A stretch of 64,000 nucleotides of DNA from Liolophura sinensis (Eukaryota; Mollusca; Polyplacophora; Chitonida; Chitonidae). The stretch lies in the NCBI RefSeq assembly GCF_032854445.1, contig NC_088301.1:14382281-14446280 (forward strand). The letters are read 5' to 3'. The notes beneath the pieces are model-generated. The model was not told the origin of the DNA. It searched no databases and saw nothing but the letters and a program-made list of their open reading frames with translations. This document shows, one piece after another, positions 1 to 12,330 of this stretch. Each line of letters starts with the position of its first letter. Position 1 is the stretch's first letter. Made by a program: the position numbers and the translations under genes.

Positions 1-374
1 TATTTGACTTCCCGGAGGAATGCAAGGATGGAGTCTGAAATTCTGATTTTCCTTCATGACACTGCTGAATTGATATACATGCACCTGTTATTTACAGTAT
101 TTATTTGACATGTTCAGAAAATTGAAATAATATTTGTTGAACAATATAATGTCAATGATATTGATCAAATGTTCTTTTTAACCTTGACCTAGTCAATGAA
201 ATAAACACTGCAAATAACATAAATCTTGACAGATGCATGCACACTGACCCTTTAGTTTAGAATAGTTCAGATAGAATTTACAGACATTTGCATGTAAAAT
301 GTAAGTCAGTTTTGATCTCTGGGATTGGGTGATGAGAGTCGCAATGTGCCATAACACTATATTCCCATAATGAT
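1..374. other. AT-rich flank without recognisable gene
   Basis: Unique AT-rich sequence with no coding signal. A minus-strand AATAAA is present as TTTATT at 100-105. It is a possible polyadenylation signal for the minus-strand gene ending at 1222, which would place the minisatellite inside its 3' UTR. No closer AATAAA was found between the stop codon and the array, so this is only an inference. Confidence 0.4.
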
Positions 375-380
375 CTCCAT

Positions 381-1076
381 GTACATGGAGGTGTCAGTGT
401 ATTACGTACGTACATGGAGACGTCAGTATAATACGTATGTACATGGAGGTGTCAGTGTATTACGTATGTACATGGAGGTGTCAGTGTATTACGTACGTAC
501 ATGGAGACGTCAGTATAATACGTATGTACATGGAGGTGTCAGTGTATTACGTATGTACATGGAGATGTCAGTGTATTACGTATGTACATGGAGGTGTCAG
601 TGTATTACGTATGTACATGGAGATGTCAGTGTATTACGTATGTACATGGAGACGTCAGTATAATAGGTATGTACATGGAGGTGTCAGTGTATTACGTATG
701 TACATGGAGGTGTCAGTGTATTACGTATGTACATGGACGCGTCAGTGTATTACGTATGTACATGGAGGCGTCAGTGTATTACGTATGTACATGGAGGCGT
801 CAGTGTATTACGTATGTACATGGAGACGTCAGTATAATAGGTATGTACATGGAGGTGTCAGTGTATTACGTATGTACATGGAGACGTCAGTATAATAGGT
901 ATGTACATGGAGGCGTCAGTGTATTACGTATGTACATGGAGGTGTCAGTGTATTACGTATGTACATGGAGACGTCAGTATAATACGTATGTACATGGAGG
1001 CGTCAGTGTATTACGTATGTACATGGACGCGTCAGTGTATTACGTATGTACATGGCGATGTCAGTGTATTACGTAC
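381..1076. repeat. 29-bp minisatellite, 24 tandem copies
   Basis: Twenty-four head-to-tail units of exactly 29 bp, each starting GTACATGGA and ending in CGTAT, CGTAC or GGTAT. Units differ at a few fixed positions: GGTGTC, GGCGTC, GATGTC, GCGTC, or GACGTCAGTATAATA in place of the usual GTGTCAGTGTATTA. The GACGTC/TATAATA type occurs in units 2, 5, 10, 16, 18 and 21. Units 1-3 and 4-6 are identical, giving an 87-bp higher-order duplication. A perfect 16-bp palindrome (375-390) sits at the left junction. Because 29 is not divisible by 3 and the unit lacks stop codons, all forward frames stay open over the array, giving spurious ORFs of 97-187 codons. There are no spacers, so it is not a CRISPR array. 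Confidence 0.97.
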
Positions 1077-1221
1077 TATGTTATTACATATTATGTAGAC
1101 CACAATTTTATCCGCTACAAGGTAACAGTATCTCGGCTTGGATAGTCAATCCACAGAGGCGGAGGGTTGACTAGAGAATTAGAGCGCATCCAGGAACTCA
1201 TTTCTTCATTACCACGACCGA

Positions 1222-1442
1222 TCAACCCGCCTCCTCAGTCTCCAAATGGTATTGGTAATCATTAGCGGATGGGCCGCCGCTGGCCCAGGCCGGGCCTTCA
1301 GATCCCAGCTCAATGTACACAGGTTGGCCCCCAGAGATTACATTGGACGAATCATACATGTCCACAGTGACAGGATACACCATCAGACTGACAGTGACCA
1401 CCAAATATCCAATGAACACACAATAATACATAATCACACTAC
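1222..1442 (-). CDS. Terminal exon of an unrecognised small membrane protein
   Basis: The minus-strand reading frame runs from a splice acceptor (…CAGCGTAG at 1443-1450, with a T-rich tract upstream) to a TGA at 1222-1224. It encodes 72 residues plus the last two bases of a split glycine codon (phase 1). Residues about 2-23 form one membrane segment (VIMYYCVFIGYLVVTVSLM followed by VYPV). A polar tail of about 50 residues follows, with GSEGPAWASGGPS and an acidic, tyrosine-containing end (NDYQYHLETEEAG). Codon choice is GC-richer than the flanks, which supports coding. The phase matches the donor of the signal-like exon at 10264, also on the minus strand, so the two may belong to one gene. 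I do not recognise the family. The upstream intron is also open in frame, so a start inside it cannot be wholly excluded, but splicing fits better. Confidence 0.6.
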
Positions 1443-4196
1443 CTACGCTGATTATTGCCAAATCAAGCAAAACCAGTTGGCCAGTTAATTGCAGTTTGAA
1501 TACATGTAGACAAGGTGATCTTAGCATTGTACTCTTCATTATTATGACAGTAATTTGACTGTATACATACATGTACACACGAATGATATCAGGGATGAGA
1601 CAGACTCTGGCATGAAAAAGAGGAAACTATACCTCACACTCACGCATTTCTAAATTAAATTCTGAACATATTTTTGATGTATTTTTTGTATAAATAAGAG
1701 GAATTCCTCCAAAAAGAGGACAAATCATGCCTGTGATATTTGTCTGATTGAGGCCTACATGTAGTGTGTAAAATGTCTTATTTATTAATATGAATGGGTT
1801 TAATACCATACTTAAGGATTCCAAAATCTGATCAAATCTATGCTGCAAACATAGTAAAATAAATATTTCTTCCTGACTTCAAATCAGGCCATGAAAAAGG
1901 CTGACCAAAATCTAGATTGGGCATGTTAAACTGTCAAGTCGAACCAAATGATGGTAAATGTACTCAAAGACTTTTTTCCTTCTTCTCTATTGCTTTTTTT
2001 CTGGACAGCTGTGAAACTCCATTTAGCACTTAATCAGCTTTTTCTCCTCGTGACTTTGATGTAATTACATGTGATAAAGTCTTAAGAAGATGTTTCAACT
2101 AACAAGCAGATTCTGTATTCATCACAATGTCCAAGTGTTCCAGCAAACTGAACTCTAGATCTAAAACCAAATGCTGATCAGGCACATGTACATGTATGTC
2201 CTGATTTAAGGAGAAAATTTAAAAAACCACAGAAGAATTTTCGATCACATGCATCGGGAAGAAATGTAGCTTGACTAGCTGCCTGTCGCAGAGAAAAAGC
2301 AGGTCATTGCACCTTATCGCTAGCCAGTCTTAAACTAATCAAGCAAACTCTAAAAACAATACCAGATGCGTTTATAATGTAATTAAAGGTAACAGTGCCT
2401 CTGGGGTTAAATCAATCTCCACTCCTTCCCATCACCACTTTTCTCGTGTCAGCAAAAATTCTTGGAATGGAGCAAATAGTAGAGGAAATCCAAAACTGCA
2501 TATCTCCTAAAACAGCAATATTTTTTCTTTTTTGACAGTTCTTGAAAATTGTTACACAAAACATGTCTTTCGTTTCAAAGCACACTTTTTTCATGCCTTC
2601 CATTCACTTTTTTCTTCCTGAAATTTATGAAACAAATATGAATTACAGGTGCATGCAACACTGGGCAGAGTAACTTAAAATAATGGACACAGCTTATTAA
2701 TGTAAAAGATCATTATGTACATGTGAAGAATGCAAAGCACATGTAATGACAATGGTTCTGAATGCTTCAGGCTTCATTCCATAAAAATGGTAAAGTTGCC
2801 TGCATTGTCATGTAACATTCAATCTGATTTTGGCAGCTCCGTTCAAGCCCTAAACCGTCCACAAATTTGATCACAAATACAGTACATTTTTTTGACATAT
2901 TAAACGAATGTTGTCTCATCTGGACAGGTTATTTTAGAATTTCTGTGAAGTTCACATGTACCCTGCCCCTAAGCAATATAGTTGTGTCTTCATAACCTTA
3001 CATGTTGTTTTCAAATTGTAGCTAATGTTACACTTTACAGATAAAATGTTTTGAGGATTTCTGTAATTTACAACAGGAATGACCTTAAGTGACTACATGT
3101 ACATTTAGTTCCATCTTTCAGTTACAATGACACTTGAAAATGCAGCATTTCATTTGTACTACACAAAAAGCTTTAGACAGACCTTGGTAAAACCCAGCAA
3201 CTAGGCATTTAAAAATGGGAGCATGACAGAATGTACAATCTGGGCACGCACATGTACATCGGTAGGCTCCGCGATTCACTCATTTTGGCACATACATGTA
3301 TGCATGGGTTCTATTGGTCAACAACTTCTCTGCAGTTGCAAACTGCATTCATAATATGCAATGATCTGCAACCCTGCAAAGCCAGGCTGAAACATTAGCA
3401 AGTTCTAGTTTTCTTTTATACACAGAAGAGGGTGTTGAGAGATGATGCAGGCCTCAGTGTGAAAGTGAGCCCTACCCCTGGCAACTATTTATTCTCCAGT
3501 ATCGATCAGGCTACATCAGCTCTCATTAGTAGAACCTATACAACTGGTGATATGTAATCTACCAGCACCATTACCCCAGCACAGTGCTTTTGTTGCCTCG
3601 GCAGCAGTCAACAATAATGGAAATATGAATCATGGTTTAGCAAATATTTGCCCCGGTGATAGTTGTTGGTGTGCCCACAACTTCTAACTCCTTTCCCAGG
3701 ACCGGGTCATTATGACTAAGATTTGTATGTAAATGTGCCGTATGTTGGAAAGTTTCTATCTGCAGGCTGGTTTCTGTCAATATGGCATTCCGGCACATGT
3801 TTGGCCTGTCCCAGATTCCGAAAGAGGATCAGATAGGAATTAACCACAAAGAATCATACATACAACTGCTAAATGTTGTTGATTTGTACTTGACCCATGT
3901 TTGACTTCATCGCTTGACCTTCATTTTGTAAAAGGTGTTCAAAGAAAAACAGCCAAGCCTTGACAACTTTCTTAATTATTTCCACACCAGTGTGGAACCG
4001 ACCGAGCCGCTGTCTTTACGCCTGACAATGATGCATGAGGATCATTATGTTACTTGATGAAAATTCCTTGGCTGAATTAACGTAGTCTGGATGAAGATCT
4101 ATGGGTTCTCATAAAGAGAAGGTATTTAGTAGTGGGCAAAGGCTGTGTTCACCTAAGCATAGAATGTTCTGACCCTTCCACAACAGACCAGGGTTC
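1443..4196. other. Probable intron, no gene seen
   Basis: AT-rich unique sequence, probably the distal part of the intron between the two minus-strand exons at 10264 and 1442. It holds only short chance ORFs. The 3.4-4.1 kb part is less repetitive and could carry conserved non-coding sequence, but no specific element was recognised. Confidence 0.4.
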
Positions 4197-4198
4197 TA

Positions 4199-4416
4199 CT
4201 GTAATGCTTCAACCTTATCGCATGTTTGCAAAGTGTTTAATCATGCATATTCTGAGGGCATTATTTTGTGTAGACTGATAAAATCATAATTTTTGTGAAG
4301 CCTTAAATTGGAAGACTTTAAAATGCATGTAGTTTTGTCTTCAAAACCAAATTAAAAAGGTGCAGAAATCTGACTAAAGTTTGTTTTTCATATGCGAAAA
4401 GGTTGAGGAATTAGAG
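4199..4416 (+). mobile_element. MITE-like element, family A, copy 1
   Basis: A 218-bp element bounded by TA on both sides (4197-4198 and 4417-4418). The left tip CTGTAATGCTTCAACCTT is an imperfect inverted match of the right tip AAGGTTGAGGAATTAGAG. The interior has the family A words TTTTTGTGAAGCC and ATGTAGTTTTGTCTTCAAAA, shared with copies at 32704, 41827, 55356 and 63889. Short length, terminal inverted repeats, TA flanks and no coding capacity fit a non-autonomous DNA transposon moved by a TA-targeting transposase. Confidence 0.8.
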
Positions 4417-4418
4417 TA

Positions 4419-6557
4419 ATGATGAACCAGCATGCCTTTCCCTTCATGCAGACTGACTCATGAACAAGTAGCACAAATGATTCATACACCTACATGTACA
4501 TATCGCAAATGCACAATGAGAGGTATAATTGGTCAACCACCTGCAGGCATCCATTCAATGATTTTCACGAATTTAAATGACACGTCCCACACAATGCAGA
4601 AAATAAAGTGTTTTTGTGATTTTCTAATTTTCCCTTAACCTAAGAGTAAGCCATTACACTTCTGACAAATCACACATTCCCTTGGTGACATACTAAATAT
4701 ATACGTTTAAATATCCAATACTTTTCAGAAAGTGTTTCCTTTTTGTTTCTGTCTCCTTTACATGTACATTTGTACACTTACATAATGTTTAATGGGTGAC
4801 ATGACTGTCACACCGAATGTAAACAGGTTTCTTATAACACTTTGATAAAATATTCATTGTGGTTATAAATTTTGAAGCCTCTTAATATGACTTTGCTAAA
4901 AACCTTATAAAACTCTTACAAAATTACACAGGTTTGTTGTGATGTTTGCTGTACTCAGAAACATTAAAGTAGGAATAATGCATTTCAATTTCACTTAGAG
5001 CCATTGGGAATCAGGGCATGATAAAAGCCTACATGTATGGAGAGCAAGAAGTGCCAAAAAGCTCTGACACAAATGCAACACTTGACACATTCTGAGTAGA
5101 GTTCGGCTAAATGCTGTGTCATTCTCAGGAACCCCCTTATTTCTGTTGGGGAGAAAATGGACAATGGGGCACAAGGGTCGGGGAAGTGCTATTACATGTA
5201 GTCTTATGAGAGTATGCCGCAGACAGATATGCCTTCAGCCCTTTCAACAAACAAGGCTTTTTATGGACACAGTTGGTCAGGGAAGGGTGTGAAGTGAAAT
5301 GAGCAGCGTGGCTAGTCACTGCTACTACTAAGCAATGAACACAAGCAATTGGTCTTTCTGGGCCGAGCGATGACCATGCATAACGCATGGATATAATCAG
5401 CCTTCGGCACTTCTTTTCAGCACGAAGAGGTAATTAAAGCTGGCAAGTCTTTGCCACTGAATGATATTGTTCTCTGATAGTACAAGTCCAGTCTTTAGGA
5501 TGTTTAGATGCTGTGTTTTCATCAACACAAAGGGCTAATATGCATATTCACGGTCACTTCAGCTGTTGAATCTCAAGACCAAAGGAGCCTATTTAAACGT
5601 TTCAAACTTCCACTTAGAATCAATTTGAAAAAAAAAACAGGAATTGAAGCCTTTTTTACCTTTAACACTGCTTCCCATCTTCACTGACAACTGTACGGAC
5701 ATTGTAGGCCTACTAAAACTATAATTCAGCTTCCAAAAACAAATGCATAAACACTAATTGGCGCTAGATTGCCCAATATTTCCCCCCAACAGAAATCAGT
5801 TCCAGGCTGTGTAAAAACACACCATTCTCTGCTGTTAAACTGCTGTTGCTGTGAACTCCTTTTTTGCTTTACAAGCACAGAAACACATTTTTTCAGAAAA
5901 CAACTGAACAGTACACTGCCCGGACGGACTTGCTTTAGTCGAGAAATGTTCGCCCCAAAGAAGATCATCGCTGAAAGATCATGTCTTAAATACATTTGCA
6001 TACAATTTAGAGCACATCTGAAGGAGATACCACAGGTTGAACTATTCTTTTCCTGTTTGTCACCATTCATGCAGTTCCTAGGGCTTAGAGGTTTCAGCTT
6101 ACTGGCTTTGAGAAGCCACATATCTCATTACAGCCAATGTTAAAAGACATTCATGGGCAGTGAACCTGAATGCATCTGAAATGTTCAGACAAGATAATCC
6201 TGACCTATAGCATCAATGCTGAAAAGTCTTCAGTGTCAAATACAAGATGACTGGATAAAGAAGCGTATGTTTGGTAAAGGAAGGTCAGGTCTCTATGGCT
6301 TAAGTGCGAATGACTCTGCGCACACTGATACAGTAATATTGAATCACTTCAATCTACACACCTCTCCCTCATCATTAATATGGTGGGTTCTGATGGGAGG
6401 GAACGTGACAATGACAATACTAGGTTGTTTCCACACCTTCTCTATCCCCCAGTCAGCCAGACAGGCAGCCTCCCAATGTCGGGCGGCTGTAGAACAGGTC
6501 ACTCCACACAAACTAACATGGGTGGTGCTGGTTGCACTTTGTTATCTGTTCAGTCAA

Positions 6558-6589
<32 letters not shown>

Positions 6590-9500
6590 TTGATTCCTTC
6601 ATTCTTTCCTATGAACAAGCTTAGCACGGGTTTAGCAAGTGCCATCAGGGACACCAATGGACAATCAATACCCATGGTAGCAGACTGGAAGCAGTCAAAC
6701 ACAGAAAATCATACTGCAAGCATTTCTACCACTTTGCCAATAGATTTCAGAATTCACACACTTCAATGTACGTGCATATCCCTCCCACTACATCGTCCAC
6801 AGAGATAAACACCAGCACCCACATACTGTTTTAGATTTAACATGTGTAGACATACATGTACATACATGTACTGAGAATCTAATACATACGTGGAAAAAAT
6901 GCACTGAAGAGAAAACGACGATGCCTTGAAAGGAGAGGATTTTATATTGATATTTATAATGGACATATTCTAAGTGTTCAACTCCATGAATTTTAGCGTT
7001 TTTGTCTTCTTATTTAGATCAGTGTAATTCACATACTGATAATGAAGGCAGTCAATCACCAGGCATTGTACAAACAAATCTGTTTCAATACCTCCATAGG
7101 ATATAGTTTTGTAAGCTACATGTAAATCATTAATCCTTTCAGCAGATTATAGAAATAAAATCTCAAGTACTGTATGTCAAAGATTATGATTTTTGTCCTG
7201 AATTTTAAGAGGACAAGAGATTTAGTGTAACAATGTGTATTAGCATGGCTTAAATCTTTATCACAATCGATGCCTGTTTGAATTCCTCAGGGAAAGCCTT
7301 AAATACAGCTTGTACATTTATAACCTAGTAAGAATTCTATCAAAAAAATGAATTCCATAACATGAAAATCTAGTTGCTGGAAGAGTTAGAGAAAAGAGGA
7401 TACAGAAAAAATGTCATGACAGGTTGCTGATAATCTGACAACGCCCCTTGAATACTGAGCTTGACAATGGATTAAATCACCATACTCAAAAAAGTCAATA
7501 GTAGTAATTCTTGTTTGTCTCAGAATTACTTGTTCTGGTACATCTAGTACAGACATTGCGTACAATATTTTAATGTATTTGTTTGCTGTCATTTTTACAG
7601 TGATACATACTTTTTTTTTTAAAATTTCTTATACATTATCTGTATGTATATTTTCCACCAGAACAAGTTTTCATCTCAGGTACCCTTGAGCTCAGGTTTA
7701 TTTACAACAATCTACCTTTTGTCCAAGAAAGGAGTTATGCTCAAAAAGAAAACTACATCAAAAATACAGAAACTGCAGATATGGTTACAGTATGTGTTTC
7801 AAGTACATGTAAGCCTTCTGTTCATGTATGTATATAGTAACATACACACAGTGGCTAAACAAAAACTATATGTATATCCTACAAACCAAGTACAAGAATT
7901 ATGGCATGGTGTGTATATGTACATTTAGTTGGGAGGGGGAGGGGTGGGGTAAGTTGGGGTGGTGCTGGAAACTGGACTGGCAATGAAGGTCAGCGGCTAT
8001 ATTCGTACTAAGATATAGCAGCTGTAAGGTCAGTTGTTATCAGTGGCTACTGATTTACACAGACATCATTAATCCTGGCTCAGCTAAGCCATATCAGTGG
8101 TGAAAACTCACCTAATAGACTGGGGTATATCCCTGGCAACATTTTCCCAACTTATCTACAGCTCTATCTGCATTGAGGATCAGGCTCTACCAATCAACTG
8201 CCCACTGATATTTCACTCAATAAAATTAGAGGTGTGCAGTTCTTAAGAATCATTTGGTATCAATTTTCTTCTGGCTGGCCTGCGAGCCTGCCATTAGTGC
8301 TGTGAATGCAGGTCTCATGCGAACTTGTCAATGGTAAGTCTTTAAAGGGGTAGGATAGATTACTGACCTGAACAACAACTTGTAATACATAAAGAAAAGA
8401 AAAAAACAAAAACCTTTTTCGTATGTATGCTTATATGAAAATCTACCATGTTGCTGGAGATTTCCATAAAGAAAAATGATTCAGGGCTCCTAGCCTCACT
8501 ACAGGAATCTCCACGAATTGGTACCTGTACATGTGTACAATCTGTTGATAGTCGCATCAGGGTGATCTGCCCCTGCCTGTGGGGTCCATGTAATCTGCTA
8601 CTGCCTGTATAAATATATATCCACCACTGACTGATAGGCTAACTGGCTTAGGTAAACACACTAGCTACAGTACATGGGGGGTGGAGGACTGAAAGCATAG
8701 TCCAGTTCTGTATGCAGTATAGAATGAGCTTCACACTGCTACTGGCTTAGAATACTCCACCTGTATCAGACAGTGACAATGACATTAATCCACATTTCCC
8801 CCTTACCCTCCAGACTTATCAGTCAGTGGTAATTTCTACCTAATCTTCCTCTACCTGTCAGCCGGGGCCCTTTTTTTAACAAAGTGGAAGTCGGCATTTC
8901 TGGGCTTTAGAAACGGAGCATTACATCAGTTGAGAGATGCGGATGTAGACGCTAAGTACAGCGTTAAAGCTTATGCCTATACAGTTCTGCCTCCTTCATT
9001 TCTACCTCTCAGACAAGCACAAAAACTCTCCACTACCAATTTACCACTAATCTAATCAGACCAAGTTAGTTCTTCTGATTTCATTCTCATTCTTGTCAAA
9101 GTCAGCAGCTGGGTTATCAGATTTTCATTAGCACATGGCCATATTCAACAGCCTCTCCCTAGTGCCTGGGCCCTGGGCTGCTGCTATCGGGTTGGCCTAC
9201 ACATTGGAATTCTCACTTCAAAGCCACGACTAAGCCTCAACCCTTGCCATTACCTGTGTACCTTGGGTCAATTACACCCATTTCAAACCTCAGATGTAAG
9301 ATAAATAGTTTTGTAGGCATACATTAGGGAATGTAAACAGCTATGGCTGTGAAGAAAACAGGTCCATGTATATAGGTCCTGGTTAACCCAGGTGTTCATG
9401 CAGCTCCAGCCCCAACCAGCCAGACACCTGAGGGAGGGGAATACCGACTATGATGTCCTTATCACAGGTAGCCCTCGGCTTCTGGGTATGCCACATGTGC

Positions 9501-10263
9501 TCAATACGGTACTCTGCTACTAGACTAATTTAAACATTTTCTTTTGAATTCTGACCAACAGAAAAGTTTTCAAAATGATTTATATTTTATTGCTTCACAT
9601 ACATAAGAATGTATGATGAGTTTTTATATCAGCCTTGTTTTATTTCATTTAAATTGATTACACAGTTCCAGATTTTTCTTCACATTTATCCACAAGGATT
9701 ACTTTGTACTGATATTTCACTGCAAATTTATAACAGAATTGACTACAGACCTCATTTTTCTGTCAGGGATTTGCTTAAGCTCTGTTTTCACACGCAAGAA
9801 ATACTAAATTAAGTGATGAATGACGTCATTTCAGCTCTAAACATTTTTGCACAGTTGCCAGGAATTAAAATTTTGTTCTACTTATTACTCAGGTATCAGC
9901 TTTGGCAATTCAGTTGTGTACAACAACCCAAGAAATACAGTTATCAAATGTTGTGCTTGTATCAGGGAACGAGGCTGTCAAAGTTATTGTCCAGAAGTGA
10001 CGGTGTAATTGAGTATTGATCTAATGATCCATAAACATCATTCCTATCGTTTTTTGACCTATTCCTATTTGTTATCCCGAATACTGACATGTGGCACATG
10101 GCAGAGACAAGTTGAGATGACTGGACAGAAATGTCTGCCAATCCTCCCCTCCCAACCCCCAATTTCTTCTTTCTCAGGTGGCTAATTGGCTGGAACTGGT
10201 CTCTAACTAAGCTTAAGACGTATAGGTAATGGAAACTAATGAGGTAAGAAAAGCTGTACTCAC
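4419..10263. other. Probable intron, mixed unique sequence
   Basis: No convincing exon was found. Open frames here are often open on both strands (for example 5.7-6.1 kb), which argues for chance. It contains a 26-bp A run (6556-6581), clusters of the ATGTACATGTA-type palindromic word (6850-6872), and lineage-typical AT-rich DNA. Unique, moderately complex stretches at 8.0-9.5 kb may be regulatory. A small exon in phase 1-1 could be hidden here, because such exons cannot be called by eye. Confidence 0.4.
6556..6581 (+). repeat. Poly(A) tract, 26 bp
   Basis: An uninterrupted run of A followed by GAAGAC. No SINE or processed-gene body is evident upstream of it, so it is annotated only as a mononucleotide tract. 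Confidence 0.95.
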
Positions 10264-10330
10264 CCTCTGTCTTGACAAGCCCGAGACAATGTGCTGCCAA
10301 GAGCAAGAGCCCGGCGGCATACAACGTCAT
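10264..10330 (-). CDS. First coding exon: signal-peptide-like leader
   Basis: Minus strand. ATG at 10328-10330 opens a frame of 22 codons plus one base, ending at a strong donor (AGG|GTGAGT, intron from 10263). The peptide MTLYAAGLLLLAAHCLGLV-KTE is almost wholly hydrophobic from residues 3 to 19, like a secretory signal or N-terminal membrane anchor. The exon ends in phase 1, the same phase as the acceptor of the exon ending at 1222. Joined directly they give a protein of about 95 residues with two hydrophobic segments. A longer frame starting at GTG (10354) exists but has no ATG. An acceptor-like TTCTTCATTCTAG lies just upstream (about 10365), so the exon could alternatively be internal with an upstream untranslated exon. 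Function unknown. Confidence 0.6.
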
Positions 10331-10615
10331 ACCTACAGCATTAGCACTGCGCACACCTTACCTAGAATGAAGAAACATCAAGACAAAACTGGTCAGTGGT
10401 TACCGGTACAATGGCTTCCTATCAAGGCTTCCTACACCACACAAGATTCTTGGGTTCGGGTTAGTGGGCGATGTCTTGGCCGCCAGGAAGGGATGGGGAA
10501 CGGGCCGGGATTAGTATGGAGACCACCACCAACAGATTGAGGAAGACGATAGATCCTTAGGTAGAAGATCGTAGTGTAGAGAGGACGAAGTTGGGTTCAC
10601 AGAACCTCCTACCCC
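10331..10615 (-). other. Likely 5' UTR of the minus-strand gene
   Basis: On the minus strand this stretch between the TATA-like box and the ATG contains few ATG triplets. It is GC- and CpG-richer than its surroundings (CGGGCCGG, GGCGGCC and several CGs at 10440-10600). That fits a 5' UTR. One short upstream ORF would begin near 10374 if the stretch is unspliced. The start near 10615 is inferred from the TATA spacing only. Confidence 0.35.
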
Positions 10616-10641
10616 TCAGCCATCCCTCATTAATAAGGCAG

Positions 10642-10648
10642 CTTTATA
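10642..10648 (-). promoter_or_regulatory. TATA-like box upstream of the leader exon
   Basis: The minus strand reads GCTATAAAGC here, a good TATAAA match. Transcription would be expected to start about 30 bp downstream, near 10615, roughly 285 bp before the ATG at 10330. Single TATA matches are common in AT-rich DNA, so this rests on its position beside a CpG-richer, ATG-poor leader. Confidence 0.35.
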
Positions 10649-10649
10649 G

Positions 10650-12330
10650 CAGCATCTCTATACTGAGCAGTGCTTGGCAGGGCCAGCTACTCCTCTAGCC
10701 CTTACACAGCACACACTACTCACGACTGATACACTGAACAGGGCATATCCTCCTTAGCCCAGCATACAGACACACAGACAGAGGCCGGACATAACAGGTA
10801 GATTCCTCACTGTTCAGTCCTCACGCTGACCACTGCTAAGATTACGGGTGGGAAATCTCCTGTCCTATCCTTCAATAATCAAGGGGACTCACTTCACCAA
10901 CATAATACTGAGTAGGGCAACCCGAGGGCATACTGCATTATACATGAGATCCATGTGACTGGGGGTGGCCAGGGTCTTCCAGCACTGGCAACCAATCAGG
11001 GATTAAGTTACGTATCAACTTCAAAGTATTCATTACAACACACTATTGTTCTGTACACAATAAGACGGGGTCATTTAGCCTTCAAGACCTTCACTTTAAG
11101 GGCTGCTGCTATTGATGTTGACATATGTTGCCTGCTAGGTTGTGCATGGGGCGGTCCTGTAAGATTGGCTGGACTCACACTGTAGGACGCTAACCCATAT
11201 ATAAGGCTGCAAAGCACTCTCCCCCACACACACCCATGTACATGATGTGCCCTGTCATATAAACCCACACTGCATTAGGCCACCGTTACCTTGTTACCAC
11301 CACACAGAGGAATATCTAATGAAACAATGGAGTATGTGACAATGATTACTTCTTAGCTGTGGGTTGGGGTTTCCACTAACCGACTCTGGAGACAGTATTG
11401 ATTATCAGCGGCCCACATGACATTTAGGTGACGATTTCTTCACAGCCGGTCTCGTCCACTGCGAGTAAACAGGCTTCAATATTGCCACGCTAATACTACA
11501 ATGTCGTCTGTCGCTTTACTAGTACACCAACTATGTAATCCACAAAGTGTCAAACTACTAAACACTGTGCTATGTCTACTACAAAGGTCTAGGCTGGTGA
11601 AGCAACGAAGGCCCTAATTCCCCATGCTTAACGGACCATGTCATTACAGCGGAGGTATTGTGTGCACAGGTAGGCGCTGTGCTGTTTAAGTGTGTGACTG
11701 GGTATGGGGACAGGTAGCTGAGTAAAGGGATGCATTACACAGTCTCAGGTGACAGACTCCTTTATAGAGTCAACGAAATAAGACAATGATGCATGGAGAA
11801 CCTTTTCCCAGAGCCGTCACATCCCCATTAATATACCTGCATGTTATCATGATGATCACACTGACACTGCTTGTGTCCACTATGAGAACAGGTAGGTTTT
11901 AAGGTGGAGTCATGGACTAGGGGAGACCAAGGGTGTGGTGTGGTTTTGATTTGGTTGTCGAGGCAAGGGTAACAGTTTACAAAACTCTGTACATGCACTG
12001 GTAAAGCAAACCCGATTTCTACACATTAGAATTTAACATACTTAACATTTATTCTTTGATACTTAACACAGACCTCCCTGCTTCTCCCTGTACAGCCTGG
12101 CAGGCTATAAGACACACAGGTGGGTGAATAATTAAATGTTATCAGTATGATCAGGCACAGGGCAACTACACACACATCAGTGTACCCACACACAGCATCT
12201 ACCTCAGAGAACATGTATGTGTGGCAACATCGATATTGCTGTGGTGTGACCAGAAGGGTTTGAAAATGTTTGAAGATTGAAAGCATGTCAAGTCTACATG
12301 TAAATAAATTTACTACTTAATTTATATATA
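10650..12330. other. Upstream unique region, no gene seen
   Basis: Moderately GC-balanced unique sequence upstream of the putative minus-strand promoter, without coding signal. It may include regulatory DNA for the gene to its left. Nothing specific was recognised. Confidence 0.35.

Noticed and set aside
381-1076. CRISPR-like repeat of about 29 bp
   Set aside because: Units abut directly without spacers, and the context is animal nuclear DNA.
370-1145. Four long plus-strand ORFs of 65-187 codons with a YVHGGVSVLRMYMEVSVYY-type repeat
   Set aside because: They are different registers of the 29-bp minisatellite, which has no stop codon in any forward frame. The frames overlap one another and have no splice or signal features.
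5726-6143. Overlapping ORFs of 131 (minus) and 124 (plus) codons
   Set aside because: Both strands are open over the same DNA, with no recognisable domain or splice sites. This is typical of chance.
6556-6581. Poly(A) runs here, at 35000, 62352 and 63341 as tails of processed pseudogenes
   Set aside because: No coding-like body precedes any of these tracts.
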